64,000 bases of DNA from Eunapius fragilis. Its lineage: Eukaryota; Porifera; Demospongiae; Spongillida; Spongillidae. Numbering within the stretch: position 1 is the stretch's first letter; every line of letters starts with the position of its first letter. The stretch is taken from NCBI GenBank assembly GCA_963681505.1, contig OY811979.1, positions 4,882,473 through 4,946,472 on the forward strand, read 5' to 3'. The position numbers were made by a program, and so were the translations under genes. Positions 35,301-46,764 of the stretch are shown piece by piece. Under the pieces are notes generated by a model. It was not told the DNA's origin. It did no database searches and was given only the letters and a program-made list of their open reading frames with translations.

Positions 35301-38300
35301 CCACCATCCTCGGGTCAGCCACCATCAATGGGTCAGCCACCATCCTTGGGTCAGCCACCATCCTCGGGTCAGCCACCATCCTCGGGTCAGCCACCACCTT
35401 CGGGTCAGCCACCATCCTCGGGTCAGCCACCATCCTCGGGTCAGCCACCATCCTCGGGTCAGCCACCACCTTCGGGTCAGCCACCATCCTTGGGTCAGCC
35501 ACCATCCTCAGGTCAGCCACCATCCTTGGGTCAGCCACCATCCTCGGGTCAGCCACCATCCTCGGGTCAGCCACCATCCTTGAGTCAGCCACCACCCTCG
35601 GGTCAGCCACCATCCTCGGGTCAGTAACCATCCTTGGGTCAGCCACCATCCTCGGGTCAGCCACCATCTTTGGGTCAGCCACCACCTTCGGGTCAGCCAC
35701 CATCCTTGGGTCAGCCACCACCTTCGGGTCAGCAACCATCCTCGGGTCAGCCACCATCCTCGGGTCAGCCACCATCCTTGGGTCAGCCACCATCCTTGGG
35801 TCAGCCACCATCCTTGGGTCAGCCACCATCCTTGGGTCAGCCACCATCCTCGGGTCAGCCACCATCCTCGGGTAAGCCACCACCCTCGGGTCAGCCACCA
35901 TCCTTGGGTCAGCCACCACCTTCGGGTCAACCACCATCCTTGGGTCAGCCACCATCCTTGGGTCAGCCACTACCTTCGGGTCAGCCACCATCCTTGGGTC
36001 AGCCACCATCCTTCGGGTCAGCAACCATCCTCGGGTCAGCCACCACCCTCGGGTCAGCCACCATCCTTGGGACAGCCACCACCTTCGGGTCAACCACCAT
36101 CCTCGGGTCAGCCACCGCCCTCGGGTCAGCCATCATCCTCGGGTCAGCCACCACCTTCGGGTCAACCACCATCCTTGGGTCAGCCACCATCCTTGGGTCA
36201 GCCACTACCTTCGGGTCAGCCACCATCCTTGGGTCAGCCACCATCCTTCGGGTCAGCAACCATCCTTGGGTCAGCCACCATCCTCGGGTCAGCCACCATC
36301 CTCAGGTCAGCCACCACCCTCGGGTCAGCAACCATCCTTGGGTCAGCCACCATCCTTGGGTCAGCCACCATCCTCGGGTCAGCCACCATCCTTGGGTCAG
36401 CCACCATCCTCGGGTCAGCCACCACCCTCGGATCAGCCACCATCCTTGGGTCAGCCACCATCCTCGGGTCAGCCACCATCCTCGGGTCAGCCACCGCCCT
36501 CGGGTCAGCCACCATCCTTGGGTCAGCCACCACCTTCGGGTCAGCCACCATCCTCGGGTCAGCCACCATCCTTGGGTCAGCCACCACCTTCGGGTCAGCC
36601 ACCACCCTCGGGTCAGCCACCATCCTTGGGTCAGCCACCACCCTTGGGTCAGCCACCATCCTTGGGTCAGCCACCACCTTCAGGTCAGCTACCACCCTCG
36701 GGTCAGCCACCATCCTTGGGTCAGCCACCATCCTTGGGTCAGCCACCACCCTTGGGTCAGCCACCATCCTCGGGTCAGCCACCACCCTCGGATCAGCCAC
36801 CATCCTTGGGTCAGCCACCATCCTCGGGTCAGCCACCATCCTCGGGTCAGCCACCGCCCTCGGGTTAGCCACCATCCTTGGGTCAGCCACCACCTTCGGG
36901 TCAGCCACCATCCTCGGGTCAGCCACCATCCTTGGGTCAGCCACCACCTTCGGGTCAGCCACCACCCTCGGGTCAGCCACCATCCTTGGGTCAGCCACCA
37001 CCCTTGGGTCAGCCACCATCCTTGGGTCAGCCACCACCTTCAGGTCAGCCACCACCCTCGGGTCAGCCACCATCCTTGGGTCAGCCACCATCCTTGGGTC
37101 AGCCACCACCCTTGGGTCAGCCACCATCCTCGGGTCAGCCACCATCCTCGGGTCAGCCACCATCCTCGGGTCAGCCACCATCCTTGGGTCAGCCACCATC
37201 CTTGGGTCAGCCACCACCCTCGGGTCAGCCACCATCCTCGGGTCAGCCACCATCCCCGGGTCAGCCACCACCTTCGGGTCAGCCACCATCCCCGGGTCAG
37301 CCACCACCTTCGGGTCAGCCACCACCCTCGGGTCAGCCACCACCCTCGGGTCAGCCACCATCCTCGGGTCAGCCACCACCCTCGGGTCAGCCACCATCCT
37401 TGGGTCAGCCACCACCTTCGGGTCAGCCACCACCGTCGGGTCAACCACCATCCTTGGGTCAGCCACCTTCCTCGGGTCAGCCACCACCCTCGGGTCAGCC
37501 ACCATCCTTGGGTCAGCCACCATCCTTCGGGTCAGCCACCATCCTTGGGTCAGCCACCATCCTTGGGGCAGCCACCACCTTCGGGTCAGCCACCACCGTC
37601 GGGTCAGCCACCATCCTTGGGTCAGCCACCATCCTTGGGTCAGCCACCATCCTTGGGTCAGCCACCACCTTCGGGTCAGCCACCACCGTCGGGTCAACCA
37701 CCATCCTTGGGTCAGCCACCACCCTTGGGTCAGCCACCATCCTTGGGTCAGCCACCACCCTTGGGTCAGCCACCATCCTCGGGTCAGCCACCACCTTCGG
37801 GTCAACCACCATCCTCGGGTCAGCCACCACCCTCGGGTCAGCCATCATCCTCGGGTCAGCCACCACCTTCGGGTCAACCACCATCCTTGGGTCAGCCACC
37901 ATCCTTGGGTCAGCCACTACCTTCGGGTCAGCCACCATCCTTGGGTCAGCCACCATCCTTCGGGTCAGCAACCATCCTTGGGTCAGCCACCGCCCTCGGG
38001 TCAGCCACCATCCTTGGGTCAGCCACCACCTTCGGGTCAGCCACCATCCTCGGGTCAGCCACCATCCTTGGGTCAGCCACCACCTTCGGGTCAGCCACCA
38101 CCCTCGGGTTAGCCACCATCCTTGGGTCAGCCACCACCTTCGGGTCAGCCACCATCCTCGGGTCAGCCACCACCTTCGGGTCAACCACCATCCTCGGGTC
38201 AGCCACCACCCTCGGGTCAGCCATCATCCTCGGGTCAGCCACCACCTTCGGGTCAACCACCATCCTTGGGTCAGCCACCATCCTTGGGTCAGCCACTACC

Positions 38301-40580
38301 TTCGGGTCAGCCACCATCCTTGGGTCAGCCACCATCCTTCGGGTCAGCAACCATCCTTGGGTCAGCCACCATCCTAGGGTCAGCCACCATCCTTGGGCCA
38401 GCCACCACATTCGGGTCAGCCACCATCCTTGGGTCAGCCACCACCTTAGGGTCAACCACCATCCTTGGGTCAGCCACCACCCTCGGGTCAGCCACCATCC
38501 TTGGGTCAGCCACCGCCTTCGGGTCAACCACCATCCTTGGGTCAGCCACCATCCTTGGGTCAGCCAATACCTTCGGGTCAGCCACCATCCTTGGGTCAGC
38601 CACCATCCTTCGGGTCAGCCACCATCCTTGGGTCAGCCACCATCCTCGGGTCAGCCACCATCCTCAGGTCAGCCACCACCCTCGGGTCAGCAACCATCCT
38701 TGGGTCAGCCACCACCCTCGGGTCAGCCACCATCCTCGGGTCAGCCACCATCCTTGGGTCAGCCACCATCCTTGGGTCAGCCACCATCCTTGGGTCAGCC
38801 ACCATCCTCGGGTCAGCCACCATCCTCGGGTCAGCCACCATCCTCGGGTCAGCCACCATCAATGGGTCAGCCACCATCCTTGGGTCAGCCACCATCCTTG
38901 GGTCAGCCACCATCCTCGGGTCAGCCACCACCTTCGGGTCAGCCACCATCCTCGGGTCAGCCACCATCCTCGGGTCAGCCACCATCCTCGGGTCAGCCAC
39001 CACCTTCGGGTCAGCCACCATCCTTGGGTCAGCCACCATCCTCAGGTCAGCCACCATCCTTGGGTCAGCCACCATCCTCGGGTCAGCCACCATCCTCGGG
39101 TCAGCCACCATCCTTGAGTCAGCCACCACCCTCGGGTCAGCCACCATCCTCGGGTCAGCAACCATCCTTGGGTCAGCCACCATCCTCGGGTCAGCCACCA
39201 TCTTTGGGTCAGCCACCACCTTCGGGTCAGCCACCATCCTTGGGTCAGCCACCACCTTCGGGTCAGCAACCATCCTCGGGTCAGCCACCATCCTCGGGTC
39301 AGCCACCATCCTTGGGTCAGCCACCATCCTTGGGTCAGCCACCATCCTTGGGTCAGCCACCATCCTTGGGTCAGCCACCATCCTCGGGTCAGCCACCATC
39401 CTCGGGTAAGCCACCACCCTCGGGTCAGCCACCATCCTTGGGTCAGCCACCACCTTCGGGTCAACCACCATCCTTGGGTCAGCCACCATCCTTGGGTCAG
39501 CCACTACCTTCGGGTCAGCCACCATCCTTGGGTCAGCCACCATCCTTCGGGTCAGCAACCATCCTCGGGTCAGCCACCACCCTCGGGTCAGCCACCATCC
39601 TTGGGACAGCCACCACCTTCGGGTCAACCACCATCCTCGGGTCAGCCACCGCCCTCGGGTCAGCCATCATCATCGGGTCAGCCACCACCTTCGGGTCAAC
39701 CACCATCCTTGGGTCAGCCACCATCCTTGGGTCAGCCACTACCTTCGGGTCAGCCACCATCCTTGGGTCAGCCACCATCCTTCGGGTCAGCAACCATCCT
39801 TGGGTCAGCCACCATCCTCGGGTCAGCCACCATCCTCAGGTCAGCCACCACCCTCGGGTCAGCAACCATCCTTGGGTCAGCCACCATCCTTGGGTCAGCC
39901 ACCATCCTCGGGTCAGCCACCATCCTTGGGTCAGCCACCATCCTCGGGTCAGCCACCACCCTCGGATCAGCCACCATCCTTGGGTCAGCCACCATCCTCG
40001 GGTCAGCCACCATCCTCGGGTCAGCCACCGCCCTCGGGTCAGCCACCATCCTTGGGTCAGCCACCATCCTCGGGTCAGCCACCATCCTTGGGTCAGCCAC
40101 CACCTTCGGGTCAGCCACCACCCTCGGGTCAGCCACCATCCTTGGGTCAGCCACCACCCTTGGGTCAGCCACCATCCTTGGGTCAGCCACCACCTTCAGG
40201 TCAGCTACCACCCTCGGGTCAGCCACCATCCTTGGGTCAGCCACCATCCTTGGGTCAGCCACCACCCTTGGGTCAGCCACCATCCTCGGGTCAGCCACCA
40301 CCCTCGGATCAGCCACCATCCTTGGGTCAGCCACCATCCTCGGGTCAGCCACCATCCTCGGGTCAGCCACCGCCCTCGGGTCAGCCACCATCCTTGGGTC
40401 AGCCACCACCTTCGGGTCAGCCACCATCCTCGGATCAGCCACCATCCTTGGGTCAGCCACCATCCTCGGGTCAACCACCATCCTCGGGTCAGCCACCACC
40501 CTCGGGTCAGCCACCATCCTTGGGTCAGCCACCATCCTCGGGTCAGCCACCATCCTCGGGTCAGCCACCGCCCTCGGGTC
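29320..40580. repeat. 18-bp satellite, about 11.25 kb, with higher-order structure
   Basis: About 625 copies of an 18-bp unit, GGGTCAGCCACCATCCTC, in which the last positions vary (CTC, CTT, TTC, CCTC). In the plus frames it reads GQPPSS, GSATIL and VSHHPR. In minus frames it reads ADPRMV and GWWLTR, and the third minus frame has TGA in every unit. Occasional 19-bp units (CCTTCGGG instead of CCTTGGG, followed by CAACC) shift the phase. Larger blocks are repeated: 360 bp at 31441/31801, and copies offset by 4962 and 3534 bp. Left neighbour: the 3' exons of an unknown gene. Right neighbour: a LINE fragment. No promoter, start context or mixed codon use supports translation. Confidence 0.95.
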
Positions 40581-40589
40581 TTTTCAATG

Positions 40590-42370
40590 CCACTCCGAGG
40601 AATTGACTGTAATGGCATTAAAGGGGGAGACCTGAGTGTTAAACATTGCCACTGCCTGTTTTAGGTGGATGTTATCAGCCTTGCCAAAGCCGGAGACTGA
40701 CAGGGAGGCAAAGAACGCTGCAGCATGGTGAGAGACCCAGACCCCCAAATTTTAGTCCTAGCTGTGCCTGGCTCCAGGCATCATTGGTAACATTGATGGC
40801 TGAGCACATTACAAAGCACTGCTTGACATCCTCATCAAACGACCTTAGAGCATCTGTGGCCAGGCTTGGTGGGGTAACCCTTGCTATGTGGACCATCCTG
40901 CAGAAGCTACCACACATGCGCAATAAGGAAACTGTTACCTGGAGATCGACTGCAGCAACATCCACTAGACCGGAGAGTAGCTTCCTAAACTCAGCACACC
41001 TCCCAGTGATAAACTTAGAGAACAGTGTAGATAATCCCCAATTGGAGCACCTAGGATGTCCAGATTAGGCAGGAGTGAGCACCTCACCTCCAGTGGGAAT
41101 GATGTGTTGCCCTGCCTGCTGAACATCTCACACTTGGCCAGGTTCACATGTAGGCCCAATGCAGGACCCAACTCCTCAATCACATGTAAGGCACGTAGTA
41201 CAGCTGGGCGGGTGCCAGCCAAAGCTCCATCATCGAGGTACCAAGCTTGGAGAAGGATTTCAGCATACTCCTCATCTGCATCCTGGCTAGATACCAACTT
41301 CTAGAGGACTAGTGCAAACAGTAAGGGACCTAAAGGGTCACCCTGCTGCACTCCAGACTCAGAGCTGATCTGACCAAGAGGGTGCCATAGCAGAGGATGG
41401 GCCATAACACCAAGACACCCAGAGTAGCAACTCAGGGAAAAAAGTAGCACACTCATCAAGGACTGCTTGTCTGGAGACAATATTAAAAGCGTTCCTCATG
41501 TCCACCTTAAGTACAACAAAGTCCTCGTCCATCCAGTGCTCTTCAATGCATCTCCTGAGAGCATGGGCCACCTTCTCTGCCCCTGCATGACAAGCCACAC
41601 CCAGTTGCAGGGGTCAGAAGAACTCAGAAGCCTTGTCCTTCACCAAGGCACACATGCACTTCCCAGTCAGCCTCCTTATTGTCTCCCCCACCGCGATGGG
41701 CCTAATGTCAGGTGGGCAGCCCTCCTTGGTTTTGTTCAAGGCAATCAAGCAGCCTCCAGCTAAGAACTTAGACACAGATGTAGGTACCTTTCCAGCTGGC
41801 AGGATATTGACCAACTGCCTGAGGGAGGAGCAAATGGATGTGGAAAGTGGGACACTAGCCACATCAAGCAGGTGTTGGACTCGAAGACCAGAAGGACCAG
41901 CTGCAGTGTCCTTGGGGAAGGACCGTAAATTGAAATCTGGCTCGAGGGTGAGAGGGGCAGAGTGGGACGCTGGAGCTACTGGAGTGGGACAGCTGGGATG
42001 TTTGGATTTCAACAGATACCACGTTGTCTCATTATTTGGGGCATACCGCTGGACTGAAGGACTCTGCAAGCTTTTCCAAACATACCAGATCTGCCTAATG
42101 ACACAGCTTGGTCAATGACCTTTGTCCGATTGTTGATGGACACACCTCCAGGATGATTACGATTGGCTGACCAACTCTTGGCCAAAGACCAAAGGGCTCC
42201 CAGTTTGTCATCTGACCACATGTTGCAGAGAGAATCCACTGGCAGTGGCTTGTCATGTCGTCCCTTACGTCGAAGTGAAGGCAGAACACATTTAGGAAGC
42301 ATGAAGTGTTCTCCAGGATAACACTTCCCAAAGTAGGTGACAATGCCCGGGCAAAGGCAGGCCAGGACAT
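40590..42370 (-). mobile_element. LINE reverse transcriptase relic (YLDD)
   Basis: Minus-strand pieces in order: an N-terminal part at about 42302-42070, AGPSGLRVQHLLDV and IRPIAVGETIRRLTGK at about 41915-41680, LKVDMRNAFNIVSRQAVLDE at about 41510-41450, then WYLDDGALAGT, the catalytic YxDD, at about 41248, and LGLHVNLAKCEMFSR to DILGAPIG at about 41150-41040. Pieces to about 40675 (FGGLGLSP) carry the C-terminal domain. The frame changes at least three times, so the element is dead. The type is a LINE group common in invertebrates, with a restriction-like endonuclease tail as at 20.8-21.1 kb. The left end abuts the 18-bp satellite at 40580. Confidence 0.75.
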
Positions 42371-42560
42371 GTGTATATATTATTATTATTATTAAAGTTA
42401 TTAGTTAAAATAACAAAACATGAAAAGTTTAATAATACAATAATTAACATAATAATGAACGATGTATATACATGTACGAATATGCCAGGTAGCTCTTAGA
42501 TAGGTCTTGCCAAGCTGTATCAGATGTGTCAACACCAATGCATCAACAGAATGACATTCT
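42371..42560. other. AT-rich spacer
   Basis: A short (ATT)n run at about 42378-42395 and AT-rich unique sequence separate the two LINE fragments. No gene is seen. Confidence 0.4.
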
Positions 42561-42569
42561 AATGTCATC

Positions 42570-42925
42570 ATCAATTAGAGCAAAGGCTTTACATGAAGAG
42601 TTGATGGAGTTGCCCTTGCCAGATGTACCAGTTTGCACATGGTTCCACAGAGACAAGGAAGGATTAAAGCAACCTGAGGGTCGACAACTCCAACCTCCTC
42701 AAGTTGTGACAATACGATCTTGGCCTTAGAGTGTTTTTTGAGATAAAGGAGGAACAAAAATCCTGGTCACCGTGGGAATCCCAAGAATCTCCATATTGTG
42801 CTTGTCAGATTTCTTAATGTTCAATGGGAACATGTCAAGACCATGTCGGCTAAACACCTCACAATTGTGTGTGCTGGTAGGGTTGGAATGCTCCTCTTGG
42901 ATATATGTCAATTGTTTGATATCCC
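42570..42925 (-). pseudogene. Second LINE fragment, diverged
   Basis: The minus-strand translation CEVFSRHGLDMFPLNIKK and MEILGIP matches the CEMFSRQGNTSFPLEV and LDILGAPI segment of the LINE at 40.6-42.4 kb. LCGTMCKLVHLARATPSTLH matches its MCGSFCRMVHIARVTPPSLA segment. The two pieces are in different frames and the copy is clearly more decayed. It is cut at about 42925 by a plus-strand Ty3-type element. Confidence 0.6.
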
Positions 42926-43835
42926 AGTTTGTGGCCGAGCTAAGGAAGCTATCGGAATTTTGTGAGTTTGGGGATACTTTAGACGTCATGCTGAGGGACA
43001 GGTTGGTGTGCGATCTCCGGAACCAGAAGCTTCAGCAAAGGCTACTCGCGGAATCTAATCTTACCTTTACTAAGGCTTTTGAAATTGCACAGACGGCAGA
43101 ATTATCAGAGCAGAATGCCAAAGACCTGCAACGACCCGAGACAATGGAGGTACACGTCATGAACAAGAAAGGGCAGGAAAGAACAATGGCTACTAGTAAT
43201 TGTTTCCGTTGCCATGGTAATCACCTTGCTTCTGAGTGTCGTTTCAGGTCGGTAGACTGCAACAATTGTGGGAAACGAGGGCACATTGCTGGGGCATGTA
43301 GGCAGATTCGGGAGGACAGATATCCGGCGTCGGCGGCATCGAGTACTCGGAGGGTCCCACGTTCAAGGGAGAGGAAACAAGATTCTCCAGAGCTCCTGCA
43401 AACAGACACCTTGTATACTTTCCGTTCACCAGACCCTCTCAGAGCTCCAGTTATCATTAACAATGTCACAATTGAAATGGAGATAGATACTGGAGCAGCA
43501 GCTTCGGTTATTAGCGAAAAAACGTATAAAAATGCGTGGGTCGGGGAGGCACGCCCCTCCCTTTTGACCACTAATGTGCTGCTTCGTACCTACTCAGGGG
43601 AAAGACTGAACATTCGTGGGGAAATTAAGGTGGATGTGCAGTTTCGGGACAAAAAGGCTAAATTGAATTTACTGGTAGTGGTGGGAAATGGTCCCTCTTT
43701 GATGGGAAGGGATTGGATAAGTGTGTTACAGCCTAACTTTTCTGTGCTCAGGTCTAGTGTTGATGGCAGCCTTCAATCATTATTGGACAAACATGCAGTC
43801 TTGTTCAAGGAGGAGCTGGGTCGAATTAGACCCCA
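42925..43835 (+). mobile_element. Ty3/gypsy gag-protease fragment
   Basis: The plus-strand open frame has a Gag C-terminal region (FGDTLDVMLRDRLVCDLRN, FTKAFEIAQTAE), then zinc knuckles CFRCHGNHLASEC and CNNCGKRGHIAGAC at about 43203-43303. A retropepsin-like domain follows with MEIDTGAAASVIS at about 43479-43517 and the conserved GRDWI at about 43705. The frame is open, but the element ends about 40 codons after the protease, where sequence switches to a minisatellite at about 43834. RT, RNase H, integrase and LTRs are absent. The left end cuts into an antisense LINE fragment. Confidence 0.8.
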
Positions 43836-44042
43836 TGGCACCAGGTCACCACACACCCCATGGCACCAGGTCTCAACACACCCCATGGCACCAGGTCTCC
43901 TCCACACACCCCATGGCACCAGGTCTCCTCCACACACTCCATGGCACCAGGTCTCCTCCACACACCCCATGGCACCAGGTCTCCTACACCCCCCCATGGC
44001 ACCAGGTCTCCTCCACACACCCCCATGGCACCAGGTCTCCTA
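43834..44042. repeat. 25-28-bp minisatellite (ATGGCACCAGGTCTCC)
   Basis: Eight units of CCCCATGGCACCAGGTCTCC plus a variable TCCACACA tail follow the Ty3 fragment with no gap. About 100 bp of the same repeat, in the opposite orientation, lies at 48163-48262. The Ty3 frame happens to stay open through it. Confidence 0.9.
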
Positions 44043-44205
44043 CATCCTCCTGCCTCCTAGACATCAGTGCCCCATCCCCCTGCCTCATAGACATCAGTGC
44101 TCCATTCTCCTGCCTCCTAGACATCAGTGCCCCATCCCCCTGCCTCCTAGACATCAGTGCCCCATTCTCCTGCCTCCAAGACATCAGTGCCTGCCCCATC
44201 CTCCT
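44043..44205. repeat. 28-30-bp minisatellite (CCTCCTAGACATCAGTGCCC)
   Basis: About six units built on CTGCCTCCTAGACATCAGTG followed by CCCCATCCC or CTCCATTCT. It directly follows the ATGGCACCAGG minisatellite and ends in AT-rich unique sequence. Confidence 0.9.
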
Positions 44206-44382
44206 AGATATCCTCACATTAGTACAGAATAGAACATTACAGACATTATAAATTATCTTTCCAACCCAAAAAATCTGCCACCTACAGCATAAATAAAAAA
44301 AATTGTGCACTTGTACAAGTGATATTGGTCAGCCGAAACAATCAATGCATTGCAGCATAACCACAGTGCTCTTTAAATAAGG

Positions 44383-46726
44383 CTAAGATTTAGAGCTGAC
44401 CATGGTGGTGGGGCTCAGCTGGCTGAGGACCCTGTCAAGCCACACCAGCGGCCCGTGCATTTGGATCTCAAGCCAGCACGGTGTGCTGTTGATGGACTGT
44501 CGATGGTATTCTGGTCCCCAGCCCTTAATGAAGCTCAAGTACACACAGCAAGCCTTGGTGAGGTTGAAAGTGGCACTGTACCCTTTGTCCACAGTCTCAT
44601 GAAAGAGCTTGGCAAACTCCATATTGCTGAATACCTTTGTGCTACCACCGGGTGGGAGCTTCATCACAGACGAGGTTGGTAAGCACTGCGACCTGGCCAT
44701 AGTGTTGCTTTGAATGAAAATGGCATACTCACTAAGGCAGTCAACAAACAGTTCACCACCAGTATAGGTGAGCTGGACGCCGTGTCCTATGTGCTTGCGG
44801 ACTGATTCCGTTTTATCGTTACGACTTGTGCTGGTGAAAGAGCCCAGGCACATGTGGTTTTTCATCACGGTGTCTGTGTAGCCATTGACGTATGCTTGTA
44901 TGGCAGTGGGTTTGAACTGTGCCCCAACCTGCTGGTTGAGCTCGTAGTACTGGATGGTGCACCAATGATTCACCTCTTCAAAATGTACTTGCACAGGTTG
45001 ACAACCTATAAACCAGAGGCAGAATAACAGTGGAATTATTACACAACTGAAGTATTTATCGTGCCAGGTACAATATATATATATTCTCAGGGAAGAGTAG
45101 ATGTACAATTATCAATGACAGTCTTAAGGTATGCTTTGCAGGTAGGAGGAAAGCTATGTACCAGAGATGCTTTCTGTTGTTGCAAACCTGGTCAAAAACA
45201 TCATTGTTTTCAACCAATTGGAGATTTGAATCAACTGCAAAAGAGTTGCATGTTAGTACATTTCATCCAATGGGATTAGGTTCAGCCTGTAAAGTGTTAT
45301 TTTTGTTTTCATTCATAAACAGCTTCTTTGTGTGCCAAAGGTAAACCCAAACACAAAACACTTTTAACCTGATGTCTTGCATAAGTTCATGAAGGGCATA
45401 TAAGGGACAAGCAAAGAGTTCACAGTTTTAGGAGTTAATTTCTGGAATTGAGTTGTTTGATCTGTAATATGAATATATCATTATGAATGAATTAAAAAAA
45501 ACAAAAGAAAATACGCCAGAAATGAAACTATCTATGCTTTATCACTACTTATGTTTTATTTTAATTGTGTGAAATCATTAATATTTATCTGTCAGTTATA
45601 AAAGTGTGGCTTGCAGGTAAATATATCCTTTGTTATTTACTACAGCGTCTTCCTGAAATTTGAACCCGTTTTGTACCAGATTTTCATGACTGTTAGTACA
45701 TAAAATTGATATTTTCTGAAAGCTTGATGATTGCACTCTACATGGATATAATTTTTCTGTTCAGAAGTTATTAATGATCAAACATCGTGAAAATCTGATA
45801 AAAAATGGGTTCCAAATTCGGGAAGACGCTGTAGTAAATAACAAAGGATATAATTGCCTGCAAGCCACACTTTAAAACTGACAGATAAATATTAATGATT
45901 TCACACAATCATGATTACTATAGAAATATCAAGTGAAACACACTTGTCCCTTATACATCAATGATATACGGACAAAATATCAGGTGAACAGGGTTAATTT
46001 TCATGCATGATTTTATATCCATCAGTATGACAAACATATAGGATCAGTATTACAAAATTAAGTGTATTTAGAGAAAAATGTTACTAAGCATCAAATGATC
46101 AGATTGCAGTACAGTGCTAAAGATTCATGGTTATATTCAACATGTATTAGGTTAGTAGCTTTGTTCATACAAGGCTATCATTGTCCTCTAAGGATTACAC
46201 ATGTATTTATAATGAAGTATTGGACATTTGCTACTTAATTGGTCTTCAAAAGGTCCCTCCCGCCACACATACACATTCTGCATTTGCTTCTTTACAGCTT
46301 ATCTGATCTCAGTGATTAGCAAAGGTATCATAAAAGTACCATAAAAGTATTAGTGTTAAGTGAACTACATCTCCAGAAATTAGTGCAAAGTAAAAAGTGT
46401 AGCCAGCCACTTCACACACATATCATGGTGATCACTAAACGGTGTGAGGGTTAAGCCTTGTTTCCCTCCCCTTCAATTTTCCAATACCTGTGAAAAAGAA
46501 CTCACTACAACAATGTACTGACTCCATCATTGACTTGACTGTACATAATGATGCATATACATTTTCTGCACATATATTTCATTATTTAGTGCCCAGTATG
46601 CACGGCTTTAAGTGATTGCACTGTGCGTGTTGGGATTGGGATATTACAGCATTCTTAGATAGTCTTTACAATACAGAGATAGTTACTAAGATGCCATGCA
46701 GTTATTAATAATTATAAATTGCAAGT

Positions 46727-46764
<38 letters not shown>

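Noticed and set aside
29422-40664. Plus-strand ORFs of 1676-2053 codons rich in GQPPSL/VSHHPR/SATILG
   Set aside because: They follow from an 18-bp period with no plus-frame stop. The frame content changes at every 19-bp unit, and other frames are equally open. No start context or exon structure supports a gene.
43836-44251. Coding continuation of the Ty3 frame through the minisatellite
   Set aside because: The frame stays open only because of repeat composition. Polymerase domains are absent.
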